Assembly (NCBI RefSeq): GCF_029962835.1
Contig: NC_080584.1
Span: 82,674,862 to 82,738,861 of the forward strand
From: Magnolia sinica
Lineage: Eukaryota > Streptophyta > Magnoliopsida > Magnoliales > Magnoliaceae
Direction of reading: 5' to 3'
Length of the DNA: 64,000 bases
In this document: piece by piece, positions 32,426 through 44,191 of the stretch
Layout: every line of letters starts with the position of its first letter
Position numbering within the stretch: position 1 is the first letter of the stretch
Translations under genes and position numbers: made by a program
Notes under the pieces: model-generated
Database searches by the model: none
Seen by the model: the letters and a program-made list of their open reading frames with translations, nothing else
Told to the model about the DNA's origin: nothing

Positions 32426-32494
32426 TTTTCACTAAAGGATCAGCTCTACGAACCAAAAAACTTTTCTCAATGACTTCACTTCTAAGGTGTAAAG
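32374..32494 (+). repeat. 121-bp direct duplication, left copy
   Basis: TAATATGGTGACGTCACTCG through TCTAAGGTGTAAAG, ending exactly where the copia LTR starts. The right copy (38197-38317) has the same length with no gap. By hand count 15 of 121 positions differ. The segment comprises the MITE right tip plus unique flank. Confidence 0.93.
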
Positions 32495-33181
32495 TGTTAT
32501 GGTTGAGGCGGAAAGATAGAAAAATTAATCACCTAAAGAAAGGCTTAAGGTGCACTACGATGTTGCTATCTTGAAGGCAATATTCGCACCCTATTGGTGA
32601 TTAAACTAATTTACAAGAGGGTTACAACAAATCCGTCTCCAGGATATAATAAACCTCTTCTCCAGGATCGGAGAAATATGGGTTTCGGCTTGCAAAACTG
32701 AAAAACCACACCCTAAATACACTTTTACTACGTACACACCTAACTTCTGTGTTGTTGCAATTTACCCCTGAAAAATGTTTGCAATTTACTACTCGAAAAA
32801 CTATTTATAGTTTAACACCTGAAAATTGGAACTTTTTAAAAACTATCTAAAAATGAAAATGGAGAAGAAGAAGATGGAGAGGAAATTGTTGGAATCGTGA
32901 TTCAGATTGACCCAAAGATGGGTTTATATATAATCACAAGAGATGGTTTAAGACCCTTTTTATGAAAAGACATCTTCTTCCATGATGTCTTTTCAACAAT
33001 GGTGGTATTTTTTCAACAATGGCATCCCTCCATTTCAAATTCAAATGATACTCCCTTTACCAAGAGGCATCACTATTCACAAATGAATAGTTACCAACAA
33101 TCACCAAAAACTACAACCCTTTTCCCAAATTTTCTTTATAAATTAAAAATCTTTTCCTTTTTATTTTGAAAAAACCCAACA
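32495..33181 (-). repeat. Copia 3' LTR
   Basis: On the plus strand it runs from TGTTATGGTTGAGG to AAACCCAACA. It is collinear with 37528-38196 through marker strings such as GGCAATATTCGCACCCTA and GAGAAATATGGGTTTCGGC. By eye the pair is roughly 85 per cent identical, hence an old insertion. Confidence 0.9.
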
Positions 33182-33852
33182 ATCCCCCACTATTTTTCAA
33201 AATACAGAGGTCAAGGTATGTAAGGAAAATATGTGCATACGAGAATGTGTCTTATGAACTTAAACCTTCATTTAGTGTAAACAAATCAAAGTTGAATCAT
33301 AATTTTTAGTGACTATGGTCTTGAACTAAATATTCTATATGACACAACCGGATATGTCACACACATATATATTTCAATTGCCATGTGTTCTAAAATTATA
33401 GCACATTAACAACCTTGTGCTCTGTCTTGGATTCATAAGTTTATGAGAGTAGCTAAAACTCTGAAACATCAGGAAGCGGCCCTCCTTCCAATACTCATAT
33501 AAGTGAGTCCTTATAAATGCCCCTGTAACTATAACACCCTTGAAAGGACTCATTAAGAGCAGCAGCTCATCCTCATTTTTATCATTACAGGTACCCAATA
33601 CTATACATACATCTAGAAATGAGACAGATAAAAAACATACAATGTTGCTTCGGACACTTCATGTGAGGTACTTTGTCCATTGAACCTATTAACTTAAGTT
33701 GGGTTTCCCTTATCTGGTATCTGTGAAATTGGCTTATGTCTCATTCCTCTTGATGTTCTACTGACAATATCCCTTGTCAGTCCCTTGGTGAACGGGTCCA
33801 CTAGATTTTGAATAGATCATATATATTATATTTTTATAACACCATAATCAAG

Positions 33853-34380
33853 TCATCGTCGCACAAAACTATGCCTTAGGATGATATGTCTGGATTTTTC
33901 ATTATAAGTTTTGTTATATGCCTTTGATAGTGTCGCTTCACTATCACAGTAGATAGAGATCGATGGTAAAGGCCTTACCAATAATGATATTTCTAATAAC
34001 AGGTTTCTTAACCATTCTGCCTCTCTACTACTAGTCCCCAAAGCTATGAATTCAAATTCTATGGTAGAGTGAGATATATAAGTTTGCTTCTTTGATCCCC
34101 AAGAAATGACAGTTCCTCTAAGTGTAAAAGTCCATCCACTGATAGACTTGGATTCATTAGAATCAGTGACTCAACTTACATCACTATACCCTTCGAGTAC
34201 ACTAGGGTTACCAGAAAAATATAAACTATAGTTAATTGGTTTTCTCAAGTATCTAAGTACTCTAGAGACAACATTCCAATGATCTAAACTTTGATTACTT
34301 ATAAACTTATTTAATTTACCTACTGCAAAAGCAATATCAGGTTGACTAGAAATTATAGTATACATAAGACTGCTAATCAC
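33853..34380 (-). pseudogene. Copia RNase H remnant
   Basis: Two broken pieces: SLMYTIISSQPDIAFAVGKL and LDHWNVVSRVLRYLRKPINY (34171-34380), then SIYCDSEATLSKAYNK with SRHIILRHSFVR (33853-34041). These match the connection and RNase H region that ends copia pol. Stops separate them. Confidence 0.85.
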
Positions 34381-34413
34381 CTTGGAATACTCTAACTAAG
34401 ATACACTACAACC

Positions 34414-35130
34414 TTAATTTTTAATTAACTTGATGTTAGAATCAGAAGGATTAGAAATTAGGTTCTTATCATAATGATCAAACTTTTTAAGTATCTTTTC
34501 ATTATAATGTAATTGAGATAGAGTTCTACAATCATTGTTTCTTAATAACTTGATACCTAAAATCATATTAGCTTCACCCATATCCTTCATGTCAAAACTA
34601 GATGACAAGAATCTTTTAGTATTATTTATAATTTCTAAATATATACGAAAGATTAACATATCATCTACATAAAAATATATAATTACTCCTTTATTATTAG
34701 AGAACTTTAAATATACACATTTATCAGATTCATTAATCTTAAAGATATATGAGGTGATTATTTTATCAAAATTTTCATGTAATTGCTTAGGTGCTTGTTG
34801 TAGTCCATATAACGACTTGATCAATTTACACACTTTATTTTCTTATCCTGGAACTATAAAACCTTCTGGTTACTCCATATAAACCTCTTTATTGAGGTCA
34901 CTATTTAGAAAAGCAGTCTTTACATCCATTTAATAGATTTCTAACTTATGAATGGATGCTAGAGTAGCTAAAACTCGGATAATTGATATCTTGCTACTGG
35001 AGTATAGGTATCGAAAAAATTAATACCTTCTTTTTATATAAATCCTCTAGCTATTAATCTGGCCTTAAACCTTTCTGTGGTTCCATTTTTTCTTAGTTTT
35101 CTTTTGAAAATTTATTTACATCTTATTGGT
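34414..35130 (-). pseudogene. Copia reverse transcriptase remnant
   Basis: Open part 34414-34833: KLIKSLYGLQQAPKQLHENF, the FYVDDMLIF catalytic box (near 34665) and DMKDMGEANMILGI. The upstream portion (34840-35130) is still readable with stops: GINFFDTYTPVARY, WM, RLLFLNSDLNKEVYME and PEGFIVPG. The polymerase Asp pair of YVDD is retained, but the ORF is broken. Confidence 0.9.
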
Positions 35131-35314
35131 TTTGATCCTGAGGGTAGATCAACAAGTTTCAATGTTCCATTTTGCAATATATAATATATTTCATCGTTTA
35201 TAGTTTCCTTCAAAAAAAAAAAAAACATCCTAAAGATATACTTGTTCTGATCCTCTTGGTCATTCTAGGTTCTATGTTCTCTTTATCGAGACTGCTGATA
35301 TCTTGATCAGGTAT

Positions 35315-36097
35315 TTAAGAATTACTGCTTGTATTAGGATCTTGAGTTCTTATCTCTTTTCTAATTATAGATGATAATGAGTTTTCATAAAACTTAGCAT
35401 CTATAGATTCTATTACGGTGTTTACCGGGATCGCATGATTAGATTCTACAACTAGAAACCTATAAGCTTTACTATTTTGTGCATATCCTACGAACATATA
35501 TTCAAGAGATCTCAACCCTAACTTGAGTTTTTTAGGCTCAGTAAGCCGAACTAAGGCTCTACAACCCCATACCTTGAAGTATGAGATGTTAGGAATCCTA
35601 TTCTTCCATAGTTTATATGGAGTCTTATGAGTCTTAGAGCGAGGTATCCTATTAAAGATATGACAGACAGTCAATAGGACTTCTCTCCAAAATCTTGAAC
35701 TTAAACCTGCATTATTTAGCATAAAGTTTATCATGTCTATGAGAGACGTGTTTTTCCATTCTACTATCCTATTTTGTTGGGGTGAATAGGGAGTTGTAAT
35801 TTGGTGAATTATACCATGAGTTTTGAAAAACTTAGATAATTCTAAGGATAAATATTCTCCTCCCATGTTCGTCCCTATAATTTTAATCTTTTGGTCTAAC
35901 TGGTTCTCAACTTCTGCCTTATATATCTTGAATTTTTGTAGTGCTACATCTTTATTCTTTAATGGGTATACTAGGGTATAATGGGAGAAATCATCTATAA
36001 AAGTTATGAAGTACCTCTTTCCCCCTCTTGTTATTAAACCGCTTATTTCACATGTATTACTATGAACTAGGTCTACGAGTTGAGATTCTCTTTTCAC
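35315..36097 (-). pseudogene. Copia integrase core with lost acidic residues
   Basis: A 260-codon open stretch carries the rve domain: LVDLVHSNTCE, RYFITFIDDFSHYTLVYPL, IGTNMGGEYLS, SPQQNRIVEWKN and FNRIPRSKTHKTPYKLW. In active copia elements the first two sites read HSD and DNGGE; here both Asp positions are Asn, and only the third site (the Glu of VEWKN) remains. The D,D,E triad is therefore incomplete. Confidence 0.88.
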
Positions 36098-36403
36098 CCT
36101 TAGATTTTATATACTTAGGAATTAGATTAAGATTAGACATATTACCCATACTACAATAACTAATATGTCTTAATCTAGCATGCCAAACATCATGTGAATC
36201 AAACATATAAATAGAAGAAGAATTTCATTCATAAGGTTCAACTGCACATTCCATTGGATACATAACCCTTCCCTACATATACCCCATTTTTAGACATAAT
36301 AATTTATCTTCATATACCCCATTTTTAGACATAATCAATTTATCAGATTCAAATAGAAGTCTGAATCCAAACTTAGTCAGTAAACTTGTTAATATAAGAT
36401 TCC

Positions 36404-36700
36404 TCAAATATCCGGTACATGCAGCACATCATTAAGAGTAAGGACTTTTTCGGAAGTTAGATTAAGATGTACATTCTCTTTTCCTACAACCTTGGATGAG
36501 GAGGCATTCCCCATATATAGTTCTTGATTATCCCCCACTATTTCGTATGAATTGAACATGTTATATTTTCTACAAACATGTCTGGTAGCGCCATAATCTA
36601 CCCACCATTCAACATCCTCATTTACAATATTAACTTCAGAGACGACAGCTGCTAGATTCATGTCTTCCGTCATATTGACTTGCCGTTTATTTTCTTGCAT
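36404..36700 (-). pseudogene. Copia protease remnant
   Basis: The WWVDYGATRHVC box corresponds to the copia aspartic protease site, usually WxxDSGA. The Asp is kept while the following Ser is Tyr. It continues as LNLTSEKVLTLNDVLHVPDI, the usual sequence before the GAG-pre-integrase zone. Confidence 0.85.
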
Positions 36701-36708
36701 TTTCTTTT

Positions 36709-37527
36709 TTATTTTCGGCAGTCTTTCTTAAAGTGACAAGAGATTTTGCAAAAGAAACATGGACCATTCTTGGATGTGTTCTTTTTGAACCCTTGATTAT
36801 TAGGTTTGAGCCTGCCATCTTTATTGAAATGTGGCTTCTCTGATTTCCGATTCACACTATTCTCGACTACATTAACGTTACTTAGGGCCTCCTGTTGTCC
36901 TTCCTTTTTGTCACGGAGCCTAGATTCGTATTCTATTCGAAGAAATATTAGGAGGTCCTCTAAGGACATTTTCTCTTTTTTCTGTTTCAATGATTTTCTA
37001 ATATCCTTCTATTTAGGTGGAAGTTTAACAATAATGGTAGATACTTGGAATGATTTGTCGAGATCAGTGCCATCGGCAATAATCTGTTGAATGATGACCT
37101 GTAACTTATGTACTTGATCAATGACAAGTTTTTCATCCAACATTTTGAATTCTAAAAACTGATTTACAATGGATTTTTTGTTTCCTTCGTCCTCTGATAT
37201 GTATTTGGTGAGCAGTGCCTGCCACAAATCCTCAGCACTCTTCTTTTGACGGTAAACAGCATATAACGAGTCAGAAAGAGCGTTGAAGATATAACCTTTG
37301 CATAAGTAGTCGTTATAAACCCAATTTTGTCTCTTTTGAATTTGTTCTAACATATCATTATCAGATGGTGGTGAAGGAGGATCTTGAGTGAGCATGTGAT
37401 CTAACTTGAGTGATGTGAGGAAGAGATGGACCCTCGATTGCCATTGAAGAAAATTTGAGCCGTCGAACGGTGTAATTCGAACAAAATCAGGATGACCATA
37501 AAAGAGGTCATAATATCGTCTTAAAAT
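36709..37527 (-). pseudogene. Copia gag with zinc knuckle
   Basis: PFDGSNFLQWQSRVHLFLTS, LWQALLTKYISEDEGNKKSI and the RQNWVYNDYLCKGYIFNALS region are copia gag (UBN2-like) sequence. A downstream piece ends CFFCKISCHFKKDC, a CX2CX4HX4C knuckle. A stop between 36990 and 37009 parts the two. The open frame starts inside the LTR, so the true start is unclear. Confidence 0.85.
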
Positions 37528-38196
37528 TGTTATTATTGAGGTGAAAAAATATAACATGAATCACTTAAAGATAGGATTAGGGCACGTTATGAAGTCGCTA
37601 TCTTTAAGGCAATATTCGCACCCTACTGGTGATTAAACCAATTTGTAAGAGGGTAACAGTAAATCTGCCTCTAGGATACAATGAGCCTCTTCTCCAAAAC
37701 CGGAGAAATGTGGGTTTCGGCCTTCAAAACCAAAAAATCACACCCCGAACACAATTTTACACCGTATACCCCTGATTTCTGTGTTGTTACAATTTACCCC
37801 CTGAAAAATGTTTGCAATTTATTGTTTGAAAATTGTTTACAATTTAGCACTTGAAAACTATAACTTTCCAAAAACCATCCAAAAAAGAAAATGGAGAAGA
37901 AGAAGAAGATGGAGAGGAGATTATTGGAATTGTGATTCAAATTGACCTAAAGATGAGTTTATATAGAATCACAAGAGATGTTTTAAGACCCTTTTCATGA
38001 AAAGACATCTTCTTCCATGGTGTCTTTTCAACAATGGTATCTCTCCATTTCAAATTTAAACGATGCTCTCTTTACCAAGAGGCACCACCATTCACAAATG
38101 AATGGTCACCAACAATCACTGAAAACCACAATCATTTTCCTAAAATTTCTTTATAAATTAAAAATCTTTTCCTTCTTATTTTGAAAAAAACCCACA
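37528..38196 (-). repeat. Copia 5' LTR
   Basis: Plus-strand limits TGTTATTATTGAGG and AAAACCCACA. It is slightly shorter than the 3' LTR (669 against 687 bp). The internal region starts at once with gag-like frame, leaving no room for a usual primer binding site. Confidence 0.88.
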
Positions 38197-38317
38197 TAAT
38201 ATGGTGACGTTACTCGTTACTCACCCTATCAGTAGCTAATCCGCATCCGGTTCATTAAAGGATCAACTCTACGAACCAAAAAACTTTTCTTAGTGATTCC
38301 ATTTCTAAGGTGTAAAG
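38197..38317 (+). repeat. 121-bp direct duplication, right copy
   Basis: It begins exactly after the LTR with TAATATGGTGACGTTACTCG and ends GGTGTAAAG before GGGTAACTTTTC. It repeats the left flank of the element (32374-32494). Confidence 0.93.
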
Positions 38318-39725
38318 TGGGTAACTTTTCACGACCATCCTATCTTAATGCATGAAGATCCACCTAAATAGGCTATTTGGATTAGTGAAAGACGAGATTC
38401 AACGAAATTGATTTCCTAAATGTGTATGTTCTTTTGTATTGGTAAAAGACAATAACAGCTCGTGCGATCATATCTAAAACAAATCTGAAATTTTTATAGT
38501 TATATAAAATATAAAAATAATAAAAATAATTTGTTTAAAGTTCAAAACACCAATTAAAGTATTAAATCTTAAAAGACGAGATGAATGCAATACTGGAATT
38601 GTAAAGATGCTCCGAATGCCAAACTTTTCATGAATTTCATAAATAACAAAATTAAATGACCACCATCTTTTACAACACCGTATCTAAGTGGATTGCTACA
38701 TTTCATTAACGACCACACACCAGTACTTCATGGTGAGAGACCCATTTATGCATTAGCTGGTCAGACTACTGCTCTAGTTGTACTTATGATGTATATTCGT
38801 GTGCACAATTATACTCATACGCTGTACACAAAGGAGACTCTAAAAGATCTAGTGGGTTCTAGGGTCTTTCACCCAAGGGAGACAATCATTCTACTTGTTT
38901 GTTTTAGGGTCTTCCACCCAAGAGACACAATCGCCCTATTTACTTATGCTTTTTAGGGACATCCCTAGGAAAGCACACCTGCATTCCAATCACCATTCTT
39001 AATTCGAAATAAATATTTACATGATATGAATGACCACCATCTTTTCAAATCAGAATTATTAAATATGCAATTTATTGCAAGTTACTTACAAATTGCATGG
39101 CATTACATTACATATTCTTTGTTATTATCAAGTTATGCATAAAGTTGACGTAAAATGGAGTGGTTTTGGAGTTATCAATTCGAATCACCAAATTTCTTTG
39201 TAATTTATTTTCGAATCTAAATAGTTTAATAATTTTTTTCAAGTATGTTAAACCTAAGAATTTAGAAAATATTAATTTAATCAAAATTCATACATTATTA
39301 ATTAATAGTAATTTAATTTCGTAAATTTAAAGTCGAAAGAAAATAATGATAATTAATTATTAACTTCACAACAAAGATAATCCTACGTTTTAAGGAAAAT
39401 TCATATTTTTTTTTTAATAAACTCAAAAATTAAATTTTAATATAACTTAATAAATATTATTTTTAAAATTTAAAATTTTATTTTATTTAAACTAAAAATA
39501 AAATTTCTTTATAAAATTATAAATAAGCAAAACGTAGGAACTCCTAAACGTTACCCATGTTAAATCCCGAATCCCTATAAATTAATGTATGATTTAAATG
39601 TAACATTTTTAATTTAATTAATTTAGTAATATATGAATAAAATTATACTATTTTACAAAAAAAATAATAATTATGCTTTATTTTAATAGATTGTAAGAAA
39701 GATATATTCTAAACATATTAATTAG

Positions 39726-39778
<53 letters not shown>

Positions 39779-40745
39779 TTTATTTTTTTTAAGACCCCAA
39801 GAGTTGAGTTTTTATTTTATTAAATTTCAACCTATTAAGGTTAGGTAACTACATAGATATAAAATCTACATTAATAATTATTTTTTAATATCTAAAATGT
39901 AATTGATCAAATATCAAAATTTATATTAATTATTATTTATTTTATTTATTTAGAATTTAAATTTAAATTTAAATTTACCTAATCAAAATTAATTCTATAA
40001 ATTCTAAAATTCATAACCTAATTAAATTATTAATGAACAACTAAATTAAATAATGTTAAATTAAATTCAATTTTAGATTAGTTAATTGTACATCAGTTTT
40101 TCCAAACTAAAATTGTTCTCAATTTATGTTTAATTCCGATATGTTATATTAAATTATTACATTTGGACTTTAGTTATTATTAGATTTTACCTTATATTAT
40201 AAATATCATTATTTTAATTAGTATGAATTATTTTGGAGTATTATTTATAATTAGTCTTAAATAAAGAAAATATGAAATTAATAACTTGAGTCAGCCTACC
40301 AATTTACATCAAAAGAATTAATTTAAAATGTAACTTGGATTCAAATTAATTTTGAATTTAATTCCTACATAATTCAGATATTTTAAAATTATTTTGTATT
40401 AAATTCGATAATTTATAATTCTAATTTAGATTTTTTTTTTACTTTAATCTTATTGAACATTTTTTCTCTAAATATTCCAGCAATAAAAACATCAACTATA
40501 AATAATAATTTCCTATAAAATTCAATTTAAAATTAATTAACTATATTGATAAAAAAATTTAATAACAACAATTATAAACATTTAAGGTTACCGATGGATC
40601 ACCCACATTGACAAAACTTCACAAAGCCTTTTTTTTTTTTCTCATTTTTATTATTCTTTTATTTTTTTATATTATTTTTTCATACTTTTACTTATCATGC
40701 CTACATACACGACCCTAGTTTTAAGGTCCTACCATACATAACATA
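38318..40745. other. Intergenic, strongly AT-rich from about 39.0 kb
   Basis: No gene or recognised element. A 40-bp phrase (AGGGTCTT(T/C)CACCCAAG(G)GA) occurs twice near 38870-38935. From about 39000 to 40720 A and T dominate, with ATTTAAATTTAAATTTAAAT at 39957-39976. Confidence 0.5.
39729..39771. repeat. (CT)n microsatellite
   Basis: About 21 CT units within the AT-rich block. Confidence 0.95.
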
Positions 40746-41517
40746 TGGTGATGCAGTTTTTCGACGGACCCTCCTTAGTTAACCCGTCAAAACCTGCACA
40801 GGAAAAAAATAAGAGACAAATGAGACCCTCCTTGGCACAGGGGACCCTCCGATGCCTAAGTCAAATCTTTGGGGTCTTTCGTAGGGTAATATCTCTTTGG
40901 AAAAGAGTCACCAGTCGAGTATTAGGGTATCGGTGTGCGTACCTTACTTCGACTGGGGGTACCTCTATTTATGAGCGGTGGAAGACGTACGTGGTAGGGC
41001 TTCTTTCCCGATATGCTAGAGATGAATCCCTACAATCCATTCAGGATACTTATCAGATCCCAAAGTTTTTGGGATCCGATTTGATCCTCCGAAGATTTTG
41101 GGAGAGATCTTCGGGCCATTAGAGAGATCTTCAGAATGTTGAGTTCAGAGACTGGTCGTTTACCGAGCTTCCCATGTTACTGGCAATTTCCTTCTCCCGG
41201 AGGCCATCCCAAACTATTACTAAGCTTTGATTGAGCTATGATCGAGCTCTGGTCGAGCTTTAGCTGAGCTAAGGCAGACCTATATTCAAGCTATGGCCGA
41301 CCTATAGGTTAGGTCATCAATTGGCCATTTAAATGGACTTACAGTTATATTTTCTTTGAGTGTCCTTACAGTTGCATCGACCTCCTGGAAGATCGGCCTG
41401 TTTTTGGACGTAGACGCCCCTTAGGGCTCAGATGTAAATGGGGCCGTGCTATTTAGTAAAGTTGGTCCATTCCATAAGTCGATATAGTGACTTAACTTTT
41501 TTTTTTTTTACCCAACA
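40746..41517 (-). repeat. Probable LTR of a Gypsy-type element
   Basis: On the plus strand it starts TGGTGATGCAG and ends TACCCAACA at 41517. Just outside, the minus strand reads AAGGAAGGGAGACTTAC, a purine-rich stretch as expected before a 3' LTR starting TGTTGGG. The interior has short GAGCTTTGATTGAGCTATG-type repeats near 41220-41310. The partner LTR was not found in the window, so this is inferred from the ends and neighbour only. Confidence 0.45.
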
Positions 41518-41695
41518 GTAAGTCTCCCTTCCTTTTTAAGCCGATCTATAGTGGCTCGGAAAGTAAGGCTAATGTGGTTTAGGTCGGGATTAGGTCAAGT
41601 CGTGGAGTCATAAATGTCAGGTATGGCGGCAACACGGTGCTCGAGGCATGCCATTTATTAAGCATGGCATGTCATGTTGTATTTCGAGGCCACAA

Positions 41696-41800
41696 GGGGC
41701 GTCAGGCCGCCGTTTTGGTGACCGATGAATGAGGGCGTCAGGCCGCCGTTTCGATGATCGATGAATGAGGCTGCCGTTTCGGTGACCGATATTAGGGGTG
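41696..41800. repeat. Minisatellite, three units of about 30-39 bp
   Basis: GGCGTCAGGCCGCCGTTT with GGTGACCGATGAATGA repeats three times with small changes. It is GC-rich against an AT-rich surrounding. Confidence 0.85.
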
Positions 41801-41820
41801 AGTAATGCATAGGGTCGTGC

Positions 41821-41910
41821 CACGTGTCAGTAGGGGTAGTCGAAAGGACATCTTTACGGCCTAGCATTGATGGGCATACTCAAACGACGCCACGTGGCCT
41901 CACTATATAA
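41821..41910 (+). promoter_or_regulatory. TATA box and two G-boxes before the antisense-type ORF
   Basis: CACGTG occurs at 41821-41826 and 41891-41896, and CTATATAAGGGAAG holds a good TATA box at 41904-41910. The plus-strand ORF starts at 42122, about 210 bp downstream. This would give the gene its own promoter, opposite in direction to the LTR. Confidence 0.55.
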
Positions 41911-42121
41911 GGGAAGCCCTAACCCTCAGTCGCCTTCTCTCGCATTTTCATCTTCCCCAATCTGCTGCTTTCCCTTAGTCATTGAACGAGCAATTTCTGG
42001 CGATTATAACTACCGGCATTCGGGTGAACATCGTCTTCTTCTGTGAGCTTCAAACCTTCTCTCCCTCCTCTCCTTTTCCCCTTTTAAATCAGAGACTATC
42101 AACAACTAAAAAAAATCCAAA

Positions 42122-44191
42122 ATGTCAGATTCTTTTAGTTTGCAGGAGGGGGCCTTTGGCAGCGATAGTGGGGCTAGTAGCCTTCAGGTGATGTCGAACC
42201 CACCATCGTCATTGGTGATGATGGAAGACTACCATTTTCCAGTATCACATGCGATGGAATGGTCCCCGACACAGAGGTCACTGGACGTAGAACGTGAGCC
42301 TTCCGGTGAAGATGACCAGGAAGAGTCGGCTGGCGAGGAGGGCCCGAGGGGTCCAATACCCTCGACCCTTACTGCTGAGGATCTGGTTCAGATTAGGCTC
42401 GGGTATAATATTCCCAAGTCTGTAGTTCTTCGGCTCCCTTCACCGGACGAGCTTCTGGACCGGCCTTTAGAGGGAGCTGTCGCGATCTTTCAAGTCATGC
42501 TTCAGTGTGGCTTGCGGCTTCCTCTACAAGGTCTGGTGAGGCGTTTGCTCACCCACCTGAACCCGACCCCATGCAGATGATCCCCAATAGATGGAGGGTT
42601 CTGATCGGCTACGCGGTGTTGTGGTCCGAGTTGGAACATCCCGATCTGACTGTTGAGGAATTCCCCCATCTATACCAAGTGAAGCTGAACAAACTCCAAC
42701 TTGGTTGGTACTATCTCTCAGCTTGGCGGGGGATTGGAGGGAGCCTTATAACCGACCCTTTGTCGTCCAACAAGAATTGGAGGGATAAGTGGTTCTGGGC
42801 TTCTGGGTGCTGGGAGGTAGCCGATCTACCTTTGATCGCGAATCTACACTGGGTCCCCATAACATTTTCCAACCCAAGTATTCTTCAGATATAGAAATCT
42901 TGTAGCTTATCCTTTGTAGGTCAGTTTTCTATCTTGTTGAACTTGTTTATGCATGTCTTCTATTGCAGTTATCCCCAAACACGCTCCATTGCTCGACAGC
43001 GAGTTACTTGCTCGAATTAAAGGGGAAAGAGTGTTAGTGGAGGAGAAGAGATCTTGGAGAGTACTTCTCCAACTCGAGCTACTCTTGTAGTCGAGTTTAG
43101 ACTTCGCCTTCTCTGTTAAGACTTTTGGTACGATCCCTGGCCAAGCTTGAGACTTAGAAAATTTTATGAATTCTCCTGACATGTCTTCTTCATGTGCCAA
43201 TGTAGAGATGCCTGAACTTCGCCCTCTACTCCGATCTTCTTCTAAACTTCGTGCGTCCCCTCGAGAAGAGCTGGTGGCACTGAAGAAGAAGAAACACAAG
43301 ACCTCCTCTAAGAGCAAAGGGGGTCGGCCCCTCCTGCCTGGTTGTAATAGAGACGAAAGGAGAGGGAATGGAGGTGGAAACATCCTCTGGCGCTACTGGG
43401 GTGACGGGGACGATTGTCCCAGAAGAGACTGTCTTAGTCGAAGTGCAGGGAGCTCCCGAGCTTTCTACGGAAGCTCAGTCTTTAGGGGCAAAGGAAATAG
43501 CTTGCCTTCACAAATCTCCGGAGGGTCGAGGTAGGGGTCTCCGTCAAACCGTCGAGGAGATCCTTCCTTGGGCAGACTACCACATGCCGGGGGAGGAGTT
43601 CAACAGCTTGTTTGACACCCCCACAAAATTCGGTCTTACACAAGTGACGACGAGCCCCCTCAGGGTATGCATGTTTTTCGAAGTTAGGTCGATCATTAGT
43701 TTCATGTTGCTCGTCTTTGTTTAACCTCTTTCTTCCCCCTTTTTTTTGTAGATTGCCTCGCATGTGCTGAGTTTGCTGAGCTGCGTGAGCAGGTGGGTGA
43801 GGCCAATCAGAAGCTTGCTCAGTCGGAGGCTCGGGCCTTGAGTGCGGAAGCTGAGCTGGAGGCTGTGAGGAAGCTTCTGGAAGAGGCTTATGCTCAGAAG
43901 GTTGAGTTGATAGTGAGGCTGGAGGAGGCTAAGGGGTGGTACGGAGAGTGCAGATCCAAGCTCAAGGAGACTGAGGCGAAGCTCGAGGAACTTAAGACGG
44001 GGACTCAAGCTACCATTGCTCTAGCTCGGAAGGACACCGTCAAGGAATTCGAGTCTTCCCAGGTGTACATGGAGGACAGAGATGCCCTTTATCGCCAGGG
44101 CTATGCCAAGCGTGTCGAGGTTATAAAGGAGACCTTCCTAGAGCTGGACCTCTCCGCCATTGACGAGTCTGAGACGGGTTCTGATGAGTGA
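42122..44191 (+). pseudogene. Tat-type antisense extra ORF, gypsy-type transposon domain plus coiled coil
   Basis: It starts at ATG 42122 with an acidic, Ser-rich N-terminus. From about 42440: PSPDELLDRP, FQVMLQCGLRLPL and, after a one-base frame slip near 42571, MIPNRWRVLIGYAVLW, FPHLYQVKLNKLQLGWYYLS and SSNKNWRDKWFW. This matches the plant 'putative gypsy type transposon' domain (Pfam PF04195). Further exon-like pieces follow (42968-43090, 43166-43680). The last segment, open from about 43752 to 44191, is a Glu/Lys/Ala heptad-rich coiled coil ending DESETGSDE. Tat-lineage Gypsy elements carry such an ORF antisense between pol and the 3' LTR, which fits the minus-strand LTR alongside. Frame breaks suggest a pseudogene, though introns cannot be excluded. 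Confidence 0.75.

Larger units (their letters stand above)
32495..38196 (-). mobile_element. Degenerate Ty1/copia LTR retrotransposon
   Basis: Two direct LTRs enclose, on the minus strand, gag with a CCHC knuckle, protease, integrase, reverse transcriptase and RNase H in the copia order. A polypurine tract (AGTGGGGGAT on the minus strand, 33182-33192) precedes the 3' LTR, which begins TGTTGGG. No primer binding site was recognisable after the 5' LTR. The pol frame is broken by many stops and shifts and key catalytic residues are replaced, so it cannot move by itself. A 121-bp duplication flanks the element instead of 5 bp. Confidence 0.93.

Noticed and set aside
40745-41122. 125-codon open frame
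   Set aside because: It starts at the edge of the probable LTR and has no motif; LTR text often leaves such frames.
42122-44191. Intact host gene with introns
   Set aside because: The one-base slip near 42571 falls within a conserved domain with no splice sites around it, and the domain type is transposon-associated. A spliced gene is not fully excluded.
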